A stretch of 64,000 nucleotides of DNA from CALDTK01 sp963837005 (GTDB lineage: Bacteria; Bacteroidota; Bacteroidia; Chitinophagales; Saprospiraceae). The stretch spans positions 1-64,000 of the forward strand of contig CAWIMC010000018.1 of NCBI GenBank assembly GCA_963837005.1, written 5' to 3'. The notes below the pieces were generated by a model. That model was not told the DNA's origin and did no database searches. It saw only the letters and a list, made by a program, of their open reading frames with translations. Both the position numbers and the translations under genes were made by a program. Numbering within the stretch: position 1 is the first letter of the stretch; every line of letters starts with the position of its first letter. Shown here in pieces: positions 9,869 to 19,253 of this stretch.

Positions 9869-11503
9869 TCAATACTCCTCCGCCCCGTACCACTCCTGCC
9901 CCCCTTGCTTCCCCGGCGTCGGCTTCAGCGGCATCAAATCACCATCGGTGGTGCCCAACCACCGCCACAGACTTGCTGCCATCCCACGGATCGTGTCCTG
10001 CATCGCAGGCTCTGCAATCAGGTTATTCGCCTCGTGCGGGTCCGCGATCACGTCGTAGAACTCATTGCGGTCCCAGATGCCATTATATCGAATGTACTTG
10101 TAGCGATCGCCGCGCATCGCGTGGACCGTTGGCGTCTGCGGGAAGGCCCGCTCCCAGTAGTACTCGTAGGGCACGCTCTTGCGCCAGTCGGCCGGCGCTT
10201 CGCCGCGCATCAGGGGTACCATCGAGACGCCACGGTAGTGCGCGGGTTGCGGAGCACCGGCCAGGGCCAACACCGTCGGACCGATGTCCACGTTCTGCAC
10301 CAACTCCTCGCTCCTGCCTGGCTTCACGATGCCGGGTCCCCACGCCAACATCGGGACCCGCATCGACTCCTCGTAGGCGTGGCGCTTGTCGATCAGGCCG
10401 TGCTCCCCGAAGCTAAAGCCGTTGTCGCCCATGTACATCACCACCGTCGGACGACCCGCGGCAGTCTCGGTTTTGGCGAAAGCCAGCACATCGCGCACGC
10501 TTTCGTCCACGGCCCGCAAGGCCTCTAGGTAGGCGACGTAAAAGCTGTCGAAGGGGATTTGCGAATTGTACATAAAGTCCACCCCGTGCCAGGAGTGACG
10601 TTGGCGCTTGACCCACAGCGGCACGTCGGCGTAGTCGTAGTCGATCGCCTTGGCACGTGCGAAGGCATCGGCCGGCATCGGGGGCGCGCTCAGCGGCGCC
10701 TGGTCCCAGAGCGCACGCGTCTCGGCGAGCTGCTCGGGGGTCGGCGGCCACATCGTGGGCGGGTAGCTGATCGGCAGGTTTTTGTAGGTCCCGAGGTGGC
10801 GCTGGGCCGGTTGGAATTCCGCGTGGACGGCCTTGTGGCTCAGGTAGGCGAAGTAAGGCTTGCCCTGCTGCTCCCGCGCCCACTCGAGCGTGAGCCGCGT
10901 GAGCAGGTCTGTGGTGTAAGTCGTGTCCGGATACTCGACCTCGACGCCGTCCTCGTTGAGGGTAACGCCGTAGTAAGTTCCCTGCCCCCGGAAGCTCACC
11001 CAGCGGTCGAAGCCCGGCCGGCGCTTCGAGCTGCTTTCTCCCATGTGCCACTTCCCGAAAAAACTTGTTTGATAGCCGGCCTTCTGTAGCTCCATTGGGA
11101 AGAACTGCAGCGTCGTATCTGCGAAAGAAGAGTTGTCGACCACCTTGTGCTCGTGCGCGTACTGGCTCGTGAGGATGGATGCGCGGCTCGGGCTACAAAG
11201 GCTCGTCGACACGAAGGCATTCGCGAAGTGACGACCGTCGCGCGCCATTTCGTCGAGGGCGGGCGTCTCCAGGCCTTTGAACCTTCCGGTAAAACCCATC
11301 GCGTCGTAGCGGTGGTCGTCGGTGAGGATGAAGATGACGTTGGGGCGCTGGGGGGAGGGTTGTTCGGTGGTTTGGTTGGACGGTTGATTGGTGGTTTGGT
11401 TGGACGATGGATCGGTGGCGGGGGTGCTCGTCTGGCGTTGGGCGCTGCAGCCGAGGGCGGCCAGGAGCAGGCAGCAGAGGATAGTGGTATATCGGTTGGG
11501 CAT
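9869..11503 (-). CDS. Sulfatase, lipoprotein (type I, formylglycine)
   Basis: A 544-residue sulfatase. A lipoprotein signal (LLLAALGC, Cys 19) is followed by a Thr/Asn/Gln/Pro-rich linker of about 30 residues and then the alkaline-phosphatase-superfamily core. Visible motifs are NVIFILTDDHRYDAMG (metal site), CSPSRAS (about residue 104; the Cys is converted to formylglycine), FFGKWHMGE and YMGDNGFSFGEHG. It should hydrolyse sulfate esters of polysaccharides outside the cytoplasm; the substrate is unknown. It follows the second sulfatase gene by about 100 bp on the same strand, so a shared transcript is likely. Mini-hairpin copies occur at 10470 and 11281, the latter with an ACC/GGT stem. Confidence 0.9.
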   Translation of the reverse strand: MPNRYTTILCCLLLAALGCSAQRQTSTPATDPSSNQTTNQPSNQTTEQPSPQRPNVIFILTDDHRYDAMGFTGRFKGLETPALDEMARDGRHFANAFVSTSLCSPSRASILTSQYAHEHKVVDNSSFADTTLQFFPMELQKAGYQTSFFGKWHMGESSSKRRPGFDRWVSFRGQGTYYGVTLNEDGVEVEYPDTTYTTDLLTRLTLEWAREQQGKPYFAYLSHKAVHAEFQPAQRHLGTYKNLPISYPPTMWPPTPEQLAETRALWDQAPLSAPPMPADAFARAKAIDYDYADVPLWVKRQRHSWHGVDFMYNSQIPFDSFYVAYLEALRAVDESVRDVLAFAKTETAAGRPTVVMYMGDNGFSFGEHGLIDKRHAYEESMRVPMLAWGPGIVKPGRSEELVQNVDIGPTVLALAGAPQPAHYRGVSMVPLMRGEAPADWRKSVPYEYYWERAFPQTPTVHAMRGDRYKYIRYNGIWDRNEFYDVIADPHEANNLIAEPAMQDTIRGMAASLWRWLGTTDGDLMPLKPTPGKQGGQEWYGAEEY

Positions 11504-11602
11504 GGGGGAAATCTAAAGCGACTCCCGCAATCGCAGCGCGGCGAGCGTTTAATTACTACCTCACTACCACTACTCCACTGCTGAGTTGTACCGCCTCGCA
11601 GC

Positions 11603-13414
11603 CTAGTTGGCCTGTGCATAGCGGACCTCAATGCTGCGAAGCTCTACCCCCTTCTTTGCAGCAGCGACTGCCACCCCGTTGGCCCCGCGCACGACGCAGC
11701 GTAACGCAAGCGTATCCGGGCCCTCCAATAGGTCGAGTCGGCCGACATCGGTGGGGAGCCAATCCTTATAGTACCCTTCGTCGCGGATCACCCGGTCTTG
11801 CGAAGCGCCGAGGAGGGGCTGCGCGTTGACGGGTACCTGCGTCCACGCCGTCGCGCCGCCGCTACCCTCCTGGCGGAACTGCACTTCCACGTTCGCCTCC
11901 GTTGAATCGAGCGCATACCAAATCGTTACTGCGTACTTCCCCGACCGCAATACATGAACAGGCCAGCGCACCGCAGCGGAGGTATCGCGCCAGCCGGTCA
12001 GGTAACGACTGTTCGGATATCGGTTGCTCGGCGAGACACCACGAGTGACGGTGGCCTCCCCGGCGCTGAGGTGAGTGCTGCGCTGGCTTCGGTGACCAAC
12101 GAGGAATGGACGCGGCTCACCAGCGTTTCGTTCCCCGATCGCAAAGCGGAAGTCGGCCCGCGTCTGCTCCAAGCTATCGGCAGTTGAGGTGAAGTCTTCA
12201 CGGATGTCGACTTGCTGGCCTCGGTCGCTAATTAAGTCGTACAAGTGGCCCTCGTCATCGAGGAGATAGCGCCCAAGGCGGACACTGGTCTTCTCACGCC
12301 ACGCCCGTACGATGGGCACGTCGGCAATAGTGGCGTCTGGGTCCGTGAGCCTTTCGGCAAAACTGCGCCCGTCGAGCGCCTTACCGTCCTGTGCTATGCC
12401 CAAGAAGTCGCACAAGGTCGGGAAGAGGTCGCGCACACTCAGCGGCGAAGCGTCTGTTTGGCCAGCGTCGATGCGGCCCGGCAGACTCACGAACAAAGGG
12501 GAGCGCACGCCGCCCTCGTCGACGGAGGCTTTACGGCCACGCATACCCGCGTTCCAACGCCAGTTGTTCGGACCGTTGTCGCTCATGAAGACGACGAGCG
12601 TGTTTTGGCGCAAGCCCAATGAATCCAAAGCTCTCAGCAAGCGCCCCACGTTCCAGTCGATGTTCTCGACCATCGCGAGAGCCGCCTGCGTAAACACCGG
12701 ATCTTCTTCGCCCTGCCCGTTACCGAGACTATCGAGCTGTCGCTTGGCCACAGCGTCGAACCAGCGGTCCGGGACCTGCATCGGAGAGTGCGGTGTGGGC
12801 AGGCTCAGCACCGTAAAGCTCGGCCGCGTGTCTCCGCTCGCCATCCACGCGATCGCCTTGTCGGTAAGTTGGTCGGGCAGGTAGCCACTCCCGCGGAGGT
12901 AGACTTCGCCGTCCTCGAGCATAGGGGCGTCGAAGTAGCTCGCCCAGTGACCCTCGGTATAGCCGAAGAACTTTTCGAACCCGCGGCTCAAGGGGTGGTT
13001 GGGTGGCTGCTGTCCGTTGTGCCACTTGCCGAAGAGGCCACTGCGGTAGCCGGCTTTCGCCAAAACCTCCGGCAGCACCACGGCGCTCGTGTCGAGTCGC
13101 TCGCCCCCGGCTTCCGGTCCGGTGACCCCGAGGCCCAAAGCATGTCGGCCAGTAAACAGCTCCGCGCGCGTCGGTGAGCAAATGGCCGAAACGTAAAAGT
13201 CGGTAAACTCGATACCGGAGTGCGCAAGGCTATCGAGGTGCGGCGTGCGGACGTTCGGATTGCCGTGCAGGGAAAGGTCGCCCCAGCCCATATCGTCGGC
13301 GACGATGAGTAGGACGTTGATGGGTGGCTTGGGCTGGCAGCCGGAGAGGAAAGCGCCAGCGAGTAAGCCGAAGCCGACCGTGAGCCCTGCGAACCAATCA
13401 CGAAAACGAATCAT
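11603..13414 (-). CDS. Sulfatase lipoprotein with C-terminal accessory domain
   Basis: 603 residues. The lipobox is LSGC (Cys about 26). The catalytic core holds NVLLIVADDMGWGD, CSPTRAE (about residue 81, formylglycine site), GLFGKWHNG and VVFMSDNGPN. After the core, roughly residues 450-603 form a separate beta-rich domain (YAVTIWYALDSTEANVEVQF, GPDTLALRCVVRG) that resembles domains added to arylsulfatases for ligand contact; its function is inferred. The enzyme probably desulfates an algal or host glycan together with the downstream sulfatase. Mini-hairpins lie at 12349, 12602 and 13052. No anaerobic or FGE maturase gene is in the window. Confidence 0.88.
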   Translation of the reverse strand: MIRFRDWFAGLTVGFGLLAGAFLSGCQPKPPINVLLIVADDMGWGDLSLHGNPNVRTPHLDSLAHSGIEFTDFYVSAICSPTRAELFTGRHALGLGVTGPEAGGERLDTSAVVLPEVLAKAGYRSGLFGKWHNGQQPPNHPLSRGFEKFFGYTEGHWASYFDAPMLEDGEVYLRGSGYLPDQLTDKAIAWMASGDTRPSFTVLSLPTPHSPMQVPDRWFDAVAKRQLDSLGNGQGEEDPVFTQAALAMVENIDWNVGRLLRALDSLGLRQNTLVVFMSDNGPNNWRWNAGMRGRKASVDEGGVRSPLFVSLPGRIDAGQTDASPLSVRDLFPTLCDFLGIAQDGKALDGRSFAERLTDPDATIADVPIVRAWREKTSVRLGRYLLDDEGHLYDLISDRGQQVDIREDFTSTADSLEQTRADFRFAIGERNAGEPRPFLVGHRSQRSTHLSAGEATVTRGVSPSNRYPNSRYLTGWRDTSAAVRWPVHVLRSGKYAVTIWYALDSTEANVEVQFRQEGSGGATAWTQVPVNAQPLLGASQDRVIRDEGYYKDWLPTDVGRLDLLEGPDTLALRCVVRGANGVAVAAAKKGVELRSIEVRYAQAN

Positions 13415-13449
13415 GTGGCAGCGAAAGTAGCCACTCGCTTCAATTCAGG

Positions 13450-13524
13450 TTCCGTGCGCTTTGGCCCGCGGCGATCGGTTCGACGCGCTCCGCGCGCAAC
13501 CGCCGCGGGCCAAAGCGCATGGAA
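13450..13524. repeat. 24-bp inverted repeat with 27-nt loop
   Basis: Arms 13450-13473 and 13501-13524 match at 23 of 24 positions, separated by 27 nt. It lies between the start of one minus-strand gene (sulfatase) and the end of the next (T9SS cargo), so it may terminate the cargo transcript. However, there is no T-tract, and the long arms suggest an intergenic palindromic repeat instead. Confidence 0.7.
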
Positions 13525-13555
13525 CGAATTAATGAGCCCCAAGTAGCGAGCCCCC

Positions 13556-16246
13556 TCACTCCCGCTGCACCTTCCACACCCGCGAGCCCTCCGGCCGAGT
13601 CACCTGCACCAAGTACACCCCGCCCGCAAGCATCGACAAGTCCAACGACACCTCGTCAACGCCCGCGCTCGTCTGCATCGGCACGACCACGCGCCCGAGC
13701 AAATCCCGGACGACGATCATAGTAGCGACGCCGTCCGTGAGCAGGCCATCAATCCGGAGCGTAGAGGTTACTGGATTTGGATAAACGCGCGTAAACTGAA
13801 GCTCAGCAAAAGCTTCTACATCCACCACCCGCGTAACCGTAAGCAACACATACCCCCTACATTCCGTACCGTCAACCCGGCGGTAGGTCCCGATCTCTTG
13901 GCCGATACCTTCCACGCGGATGCCGTAGATGGTGTCTCCGAGCCGCGCCACGGTATCGCGCCGCAGCGTATCCGTGACCGATACCTCCACCGTGGCCGTG
14001 CGAAAGTAGCGACAGCCCAAAACTTGATTCTTGATCGTATCTCGCACGGTGTAGGTCCCCGGCTCCGTAAAACCTAGCGATTTACTATTCACGGTAATCA
14101 TCGGCCCAATACAAACACTGTAATTCGTCGTGTCTGCCAAGGTCTCACCATCGACGAACACCTCGTATTGAACTGGGGCCTCACAGAAGACGCCGAGCGA
14201 GTCGGCCCCTAAATAAGCTCCGCTGCTCCTAACCACGTAGCCACCGACATCGAGGGAGTCACCCAACGTGATACATACCTCGCGGCGCTCCAGAGCCGGA
14301 GGTACGCAAGCGGCCTCGGAGATAAAGATCCCGTTGTCACCCGCGATGACGAGGCGATCGTCGAGCCGTGCGAAACTGCGGAAACCCGAGCCGTAAGCGA
14401 CACTTAGCAGAGGCTCCTCCGCACCGCGCCGACGACAGTCCGCGACGCCCCCGAAGTACGTCCGGGTAGGGAGGCCCGGCACGCCCCAGGCGCCGGTAAA
14501 TCCGGTGGGTGACTGGCTACCCCGGGCAATGTGCACCGCGTCCTCGAGCTGAATGAGCGTTGGGAAGGTATAAGAGCGGCTGCTCCCCCCGGCGACGAGC
14601 GTTACGTCGCGTGTTTTGGGATCGACGGTGTAGGCCCACAAACGCGTGTGCACTGGGGAGTAGCTCCGCGGTAAGAAAGCAACGTAGAACATACCATGGT
14701 GTTGATACACCCGTGGCACAGCGACGGCATCGGTCGGTAACTTCGGGAACGTGAGCGGGGTGCCGGCCGGATCGCTCCCCAGGACAATCCTTCGGCTGCT
14801 AATAATGAGGGTATCCGTGCCGATGATGTCGAGTGTAAATAGTCTTAGCTTTCCCGGTGGATCGCGCAGCGTATTATTCTCGAGGACCTGGTTATCGTAT
14901 ATCCCAGCTACTATCCGGGTAGTTGGTCCATCTCCGAGCAGACGATATGTCGCGTAGTCGACCCCGCGGGCCACTGTATCGGTGCGCCCGACGCTATCGC
15001 GCAGCAGGATGCCGCTGGCGCCATCGAGGACGAGGCGGTAGACGTTCGCTCCGACGGTGTCGCTGCGGATAGTAATACCATCGGCGAGGTTTAATCTTGA
15101 GGGTGCTGTGCCCGGGGAAGCTTCACCGAAGGAATACCAAACGTTGGCGCTCTCCATAGCGAGCAGTTCATTCTCTTGCGTCACCAAAAGGGCCTGAACA
15201 CCATCTACATCGAGCGCACCAATGGAACTATAGATACCTTCGGTCGAGACAATCGAAAATTCGCGAAAGCCCGCCACAGAGACGGCTGATAATCCATCAC
15301 TATTCAAATTAAAATTATACCGTTTTGGCGTAAATCCCTGCGGAAAAATGAGCGTAGGTTTTAGTGAAAGCAATCGAGCGTCCGCACTGAACCAAACTCT
15401 ATTTTTGAGGACAATCGCGAGTGAGGGCGCGCCCTCGTCCTGGATAGAAACGATACGACCGGCATCGATTTGTTGTATCTCCCATTCGCCTTTCGGCAAA
15501 ACGCGCCGCGCGAAGACGAATCCTTCCTCACTGTTTGCGCGACGCCACACCGTTACCAAGGTCTCGACGACGCTAAGGCTTACGGTATTACTGTAGATAA
15601 GCTCGGCCGTACCGACGGGCTTGTCGAAGCGCGGCTGTACCGTGTCGACTCGGAACGGCCACCCGGCAAAATGGAGGCTCGGCGCACCGCCAACGGCGAA
15701 CTCTGAGAGCGCGTAGGTCGGTCCCGGTCCGCCGAGCGTATCGGTGAATCTACCGCGGTCAATCGGGACGAGGCGCCGGGCGACGGCGCCATCCGGACGG
15801 ATAGAATCGAAGCCAACGACGTAGTCCCGGCCACCGACCGAGTATACTGCGTTTAACTCATAATCGCGACCGGCACACGGGTAAGGCTCCCGCACCTCTA
15901 CGACATCGCCGAAGTCTTTGTCGCAGCCGAGTGGGTGGATGAAGGACTTATCCCCGTCGCGAATACGGAGCCGCAGTCCCGTCGACGTGCGCAATAGCGC
16001 TACGTAGCTCACGCCATCGCGCGGCGCGAAGGCGAGACGCCAGGTGCGGGCGGTATCATCGCTGACGTAGACCCGGTCCCCGCTCTCGGCGTAGATTTCG
16101 CCGCAGGACCCGAAGACCGGTTCGGAGAGGTAGACACCGAGGTCCCCGACGTAACGCCAGGCAGCGTCCTGCGCGATAAGTTTTGGCGAAAGCCCCACGG
16201 CTGCAGTCAGGCAGAGGAGTAGCGATGCGTAGCGTGAAAGATTCAT
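13556..16246 (-). CDS. Large secreted protein with T9SS C-terminal sorting domain
   Basis: 896 residues if started at ATG 16246, which gives a clean signal peptide (ASLLLCLTAAVGLSPKLIAQ). The in-frame extension further upstream has no coding character. The middle is a long beta-rich, possibly propeller-like region with many repeated short strands but no motif I recognise. The end is a type A T9SS sorting domain: FTRVYPNPVTSTLRIDG, then VVRDLLGRVV and MLAGGVYLVQVT, finishing with basic residues. Such proteins are exported across the outer membrane and anchored or released by the type IX system. It is divergent from mreB. Mini-hairpins occur at 15488 and 16180. Confidence 0.8.
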   Translation of the reverse strand: MNLSRYASLLLCLTAAVGLSPKLIAQDAAWRYVGDLGVYLSEPVFGSCGEIYAESGDRVYVSDDTARTWRLAFAPRDGVSYVALLRTSTGLRLRIRDGDKSFIHPLGCDKDFGDVVEVREPYPCAGRDYELNAVYSVGGRDYVVGFDSIRPDGAVARRLVPIDRGRFTDTLGGPGPTYALSEFAVGGAPSLHFAGWPFRVDTVQPRFDKPVGTAELIYSNTVSLSVVETLVTVWRRANSEEGFVFARRVLPKGEWEIQQIDAGRIVSIQDEGAPSLAIVLKNRVWFSADARLLSLKPTLIFPQGFTPKRYNFNLNSDGLSAVSVAGFREFSIVSTEGIYSSIGALDVDGVQALLVTQENELLAMESANVWYSFGEASPGTAPSRLNLADGITIRSDTVGANVYRLVLDGASGILLRDSVGRTDTVARGVDYATYRLLGDGPTTRIVAGIYDNQVLENNTLRDPPGKLRLFTLDIIGTDTLIISSRRIVLGSDPAGTPLTFPKLPTDAVAVPRVYQHHGMFYVAFLPRSYSPVHTRLWAYTVDPKTRDVTLVAGGSSRSYTFPTLIQLEDAVHIARGSQSPTGFTGAWGVPGLPTRTYFGGVADCRRRGAEEPLLSVAYGSGFRSFARLDDRLVIAGDNGIFISEAACVPPALERREVCITLGDSLDVGGYVVRSSGAYLGADSLGVFCEAPVQYEVFVDGETLADTTNYSVCIGPMITVNSKSLGFTEPGTYTVRDTIKNQVLGCRYFRTATVEVSVTDTLRRDTVARLGDTIYGIRVEGIGQEIGTYRRVDGTECRGYVLLTVTRVVDVEAFAELQFTRVYPNPVTSTLRIDGLLTDGVATMIVVRDLLGRVVVPMQTSAGVDEVSLDLSMLAGGVYLVQVTRPEGSRVWKVQRE

Positions 16247-16577
16247 CGTGGATCGATTGTAGCGTTCAGTATTCAGTAAAGGTCGCCGCGGCGCTGGGAG
16301 ACGACAGTTGCGGATATCGCAACTAAGCCGGCCCCCAGTTGCGGATTTTGGACCGCGGCTCGGCGGGCGGCTTTCGCCAAAACCAAACCCCGCGGCACCG
16401 ATCACTCCACAAGTACGACAAAGCGCCAGCGCTCGGCCCCACGGCGCGGAGGTCCGTCCGCCCCCAATCCGACCGTCGGGAAAACTAAAGCCCCCAACAC
16501 CCCACACGCGCCCCCAAAGGCGCGTCCGTCCGACATCTTTGTGTTTCCTTTGCCGCCCTTCTACCTCCACACCTTAC
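16247..16577. promoter_or_regulatory. Divergent intergenic region between T9SS cargo gene and mreB
   Basis: 331 bp without a gene. It must contain the promoters of both flanking genes, but I could not define a convincing TTTG/TAnnTTTG pair. A perfect GTTTT mini-hairpin lies at 16369-16383, 189 bp from another in the opposite orientation (16180-16194) inside the cargo signal-peptide region. Confidence 0.45.
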
Positions 16578-17609
16578 ATGGGCTTCTTCAGCTTTTTTAC
16601 CCAGGAACTCGCCATCGACCTGGGAACCGCCAATACGCTTATCATTCAGGACGGCGTCATCGTGATCGATGAGCCGTCAATCGTGGCCGTCGACAGACGC
16701 ACCAACCAGACGATCGCCGTCGGGCACAAGGCGATGCAGATGCACGAGAAGACCCACGACAACATCAAAACCATCCGGCCCCTGAAGGACGGTGTGATCG
16801 CCGACTTCCAAGCCGCCGAGGCGATGATCGAGGGACTGATCAACATGATCGGTCGCAAGCGCAGCCTCTTCTCGCACATGAAGATGGTGATCTGCATCCC
16901 GTCCGGCATCACCGAGGTCGAAAAGCGCGCCGTGTTCGAGTCTGCCGACCACGTTGATGCCAAGGAGACCTACCTGATCCACGAGCCAATGGCCGCCGCG
17001 CTCGGTATCGGCATCGACGTCGAGCAACCGATCGGCAACATGATCATCGACATCGGGGGCGGGACGACCGAGATCGCCGTCATCGCGTTGAGTGGCATCG
17101 TGGCCGACCAGTCGATCCGCATCGCCGGCGACGAGTTCACGTCCGACATCATGTCGTACATGAAGCGCCAGCACAACATCCTCATCGGCGAGCGTACGGC
17201 CGAGCAAATCAAGATCCACATCGGGTCGGCACTTCACGTGCTCGAAGATCCACCGGAGGACTACGCGATCAACGGGCGCGATTTGATGTCCGGCATCCCA
17301 CGGCAGATTGCGGTGAATTATCAGGAGATCGCGCAGGCGCTCGACAAGTCCATCTCGAAAGTCGAGGACGCGGTGCTCAAAGCGCTGGAGACAACGCCGC
17401 CGGAACTGGCCAGCGACATCTACCGGACGGGCCTCTACCTTACTGGTGGTGGTGCACTCCTGCGCGGTCTGGACAAGCGCCTGAGCCAAAAGACGAAGCT
17501 CCCGGTACACGTGACCGAAGATCCGCTTCGCGCTGTCGTGCGTGGAACGGGCATTGCGTTGAAGAACATTGGGAAGTTCAGTTTTCTGATTCCGCGGAAG
17601 AGCGTGTAG
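16578..17609 (+). CDS. mreB: Rod shape-determining protein MreB
   Basis: 343 residues, the normal MreB length, starting MGFFSFFTQELAIDLGTANT. Actin-fold signatures are present: phosphate-1 AIDLGTANTLII, IRPLKDGVIADF, phosphate-2 MIIDIGGGTTEIAVI, and the adenosine motif GLYLTGGGALLRGLD. It forms membrane-bound filaments that guide cell-wall synthesis. ATG 16578 is chosen because the in-frame stretch upstream has no homology and overlaps the divergent gene's control region. The usual mreC/mreD partners do not follow; the next gene is on the other strand. No mini-hairpin copy lies inside it. Confidence 0.95.
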   Translation: MGFFSFFTQELAIDLGTANTLIIQDGVIVIDEPSIVAVDRRTNQTIAVGHKAMQMHEKTHDNIKTIRPLKDGVIADFQAAEAMIEGLINMIGRKRSLFSHMKMVICIPSGITEVEKRAVFESADHVDAKETYLIHEPMAAALGIGIDVEQPIGNMIIDIGGGTTEIAVIALSGIVADQSIRIAGDEFTSDIMSYMKRQHNILIGERTAEQIKIHIGSALHVLEDPPEDYAINGRDLMSGIPRQIAVNYQEIAQALDKSISKVEDAVLKALETTPPELASDIYRTGLYLTGGGALLRGLDKRLSQKTKLPVHVTEDPLRAVVRGTGIALKNIGKFSFLIPRKSV

Positions 17610-17625
17610 CCATCCGAGGGTCTTA

Positions 17626-18315
17626 CTATTTACGCTTGCGACGCAATGACATAATCTCGTCGAGGGCGTCGAGGTTGGCTTCGCTATCGAATATAGCCAG
17701 ACAGGGCACAGAAAAGTCTTGAATTGCAGTGCTAATAAGCTGCTCACTCAGGCCGACCGTTTCGCGTAAGAGATAGGTACCATCAGGCTGTAAATCGTGG
17801 CACTCCACTCTTTTCGCTTTTGCGTCAACTATCCAGTATTCATCGACGCCATTAGCGGCGTAAGAAATAAATTTTCGGCCTCGGTCGATATCCTCTGTCC
17901 CCTTGCTCAGCACTTCGGCCACAAAGTTGGGCGCGATGAAAAAGAGTTGATCTTCCGTAAAAGCGCGCGCCCGGTCGGCAAACCAAAAAGCGACATCCGG
18001 CTCGAAGTCATCGCGCTTCAAACGCACGAGCAGCTTTTCGCTCCCGACGTACCCAATCTGCTTAATCCTTGAGTACGGCGACAGAAGGGAGGTAAGCAAA
18101 AGCGTCGCATCCGCGTGCCGCTTCATCACCGGCGAGTGCACAACGATCTCCCCGTCGATGAACTCGGCCTTCTTATCCTCGTCGAGCCACTCGTAGAACT
18201 CCTCGCGGCGGCGTTGCTCCGCGGCAATCTTCTCTTGGACTGCGGAAACGATCTCTTCGGCGTCGTGGCGGTGGAGCAGTTGCTCGACGGCGTCCTGGTC
18301 TACGGCCTTGGTCAT
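17626..18315 (-). CDS. Uma2 family endonuclease-like protein (DUF820)
   Basis: 229 residues from ATG 18315; an in-frame extension to 18450 overlaps the divergent gene and lacks family features. The PD-(D/E)XK-like Uma2 core is clear: EFIDGEIVVHSPV (about residues 51-63), DDFEPDVAFWF, FVAEVLSKGTEDIDRGRKF and VDEYWIVDAKAKRVE. The biological role of Uma2 proteins is not settled; restriction-like or transposon-related nuclease functions are proposed. It is convergent with mreB (17 bp apart) and divergent from the next gene. The C-terminus ends in a basic tail. Confidence 0.8.
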   Translation of the reverse strand: MTKAVDQDAVEQLLHRHDAEEIVSAVQEKIAAEQRRREEFYEWLDEDKKAEFIDGEIVVHSPVMKRHADATLLLTSLLSPYSRIKQIGYVGSEKLLVRLKRDDFEPDVAFWFADRARAFTEDQLFFIAPNFVAEVLSKGTEDIDRGRKFISYAANGVDEYWIVDAKAKRVECHDLQPDGTYLLRETVGLSEQLISTAIQDFSVPCLAIFDSEANLDALDEIMSLRRKRK

Positions 18316-18369
18316 GACCCGAAGGTAAGCACGTGCCGCGTTACGGTGTCGCCACCCTACCTTCCGACC

Positions 18370-19218
18370 ATGCCGACCGACGACCTCACCCCCGATGAGC
18401 GCCTCCGCCTCCAAAACGAACTCACCAAGGCGCAACTCGAATCCGACCACGGGGCCATGTTCGGCTTCGGCGAGGATGCAGATGGGGCGTTTACGCCTGC
18501 GATGGAGGCCCAGTTTCTGCAGCGCATCCAGGCCATCGAGAGCGGTGGAAAGGAGACTTACGTGCCGATCAGCAAGTTCTTGAGCCGCAAGGTCGAGAAG
18601 CAGGCCGCCGGAATGGCGAAGGCGCGGCAGTTCGAGCGAGCGAATAAGCTCTTATTGGACACCTTTATTAGGGCGGGAGTCTACACCGAGCAGCCGGAGT
18701 GGATGAACGAGGCTGGTTTCTACCGCTTCCTCACGACAGACTTCGTGAAACACACTATCCCAGAGCCGCCCAAACAAGGCCCCACCGACGGTGATCTGCA
18801 AAAACGCCACGTGATTGCCGTGATGTATGATCAGGTACGCTCGGACTCCCCCAACCACATGGCCACGGTCACGACGCAATTCCTCGAAGATCTTCTCGAC
18901 CCGGACGCCGCCTTTACGGGAGAGTGGCTCGCACACACCTGCCGCGACGGCATGCAGGTCGCCACCAAGGCCCAGGCACTCCAAAGCATCCGGCGCTGGA
19001 AGGAGCAGTGGACAAAGATCGTCCCCGTCGGATTCGGGACCGGTAAACCGGTGAAGGGACCCGACGGCGCCATTTACTTCCATTTCGGCTGCGAGTACCG
19101 CGTCACCGACAAGACTGGCGAGGAGCACACCTACGAAGGTCCGGGCCTTAGCCAACTAGCCTTAGAAAATGGGGAGTTCCGAGTCGTCGGCTTCTCTATG
19201 GAAGGCTTCCAAATGTGA
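18370..19218 (+). CDS. Hypothetical cytosolic protein
   Basis: 282 residues from ATG 18370; the reading frame is open further upstream but that part overlaps the Uma2 gene on the other strand. No signal peptide or membrane segment. The N-terminal half is charged and helical (LRLQNELTKAQLES, KQAAGMAKARQFERANKLLL). The C-terminal half is beta-rich, with GAIYFHFGCEYRVTDKTGEE. I do not recognise the family. It ends just before a short G-run at 19222-19229 and the convergent DUF1990 gene. Confidence 0.6.
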   Translation: MPTDDLTPDERLRLQNELTKAQLESDHGAMFGFGEDADGAFTPAMEAQFLQRIQAIESGGKETYVPISKFLSRKVEKQAAGMAKARQFERANKLLLDTFIRAGVYTEQPEWMNEAGFYRFLTTDFVKHTIPEPPKQGPTDGDLQKRHVIAVMYDQVRSDSPNHMATVTTQFLEDLLDPDAAFTGEWLAHTCRDGMQVATKAQALQSIRRWKEQWTKIVPVGFGTGKPVKGPDGAIYFHFGCEYRVTDKTGEEHTYEGPGLSQLALENGEFRVVGFSMEGFQM

Positions 19219-19253
19219 AAGGGGGGGGGTCTAGGGTCTAGGGGGACTTGAGT

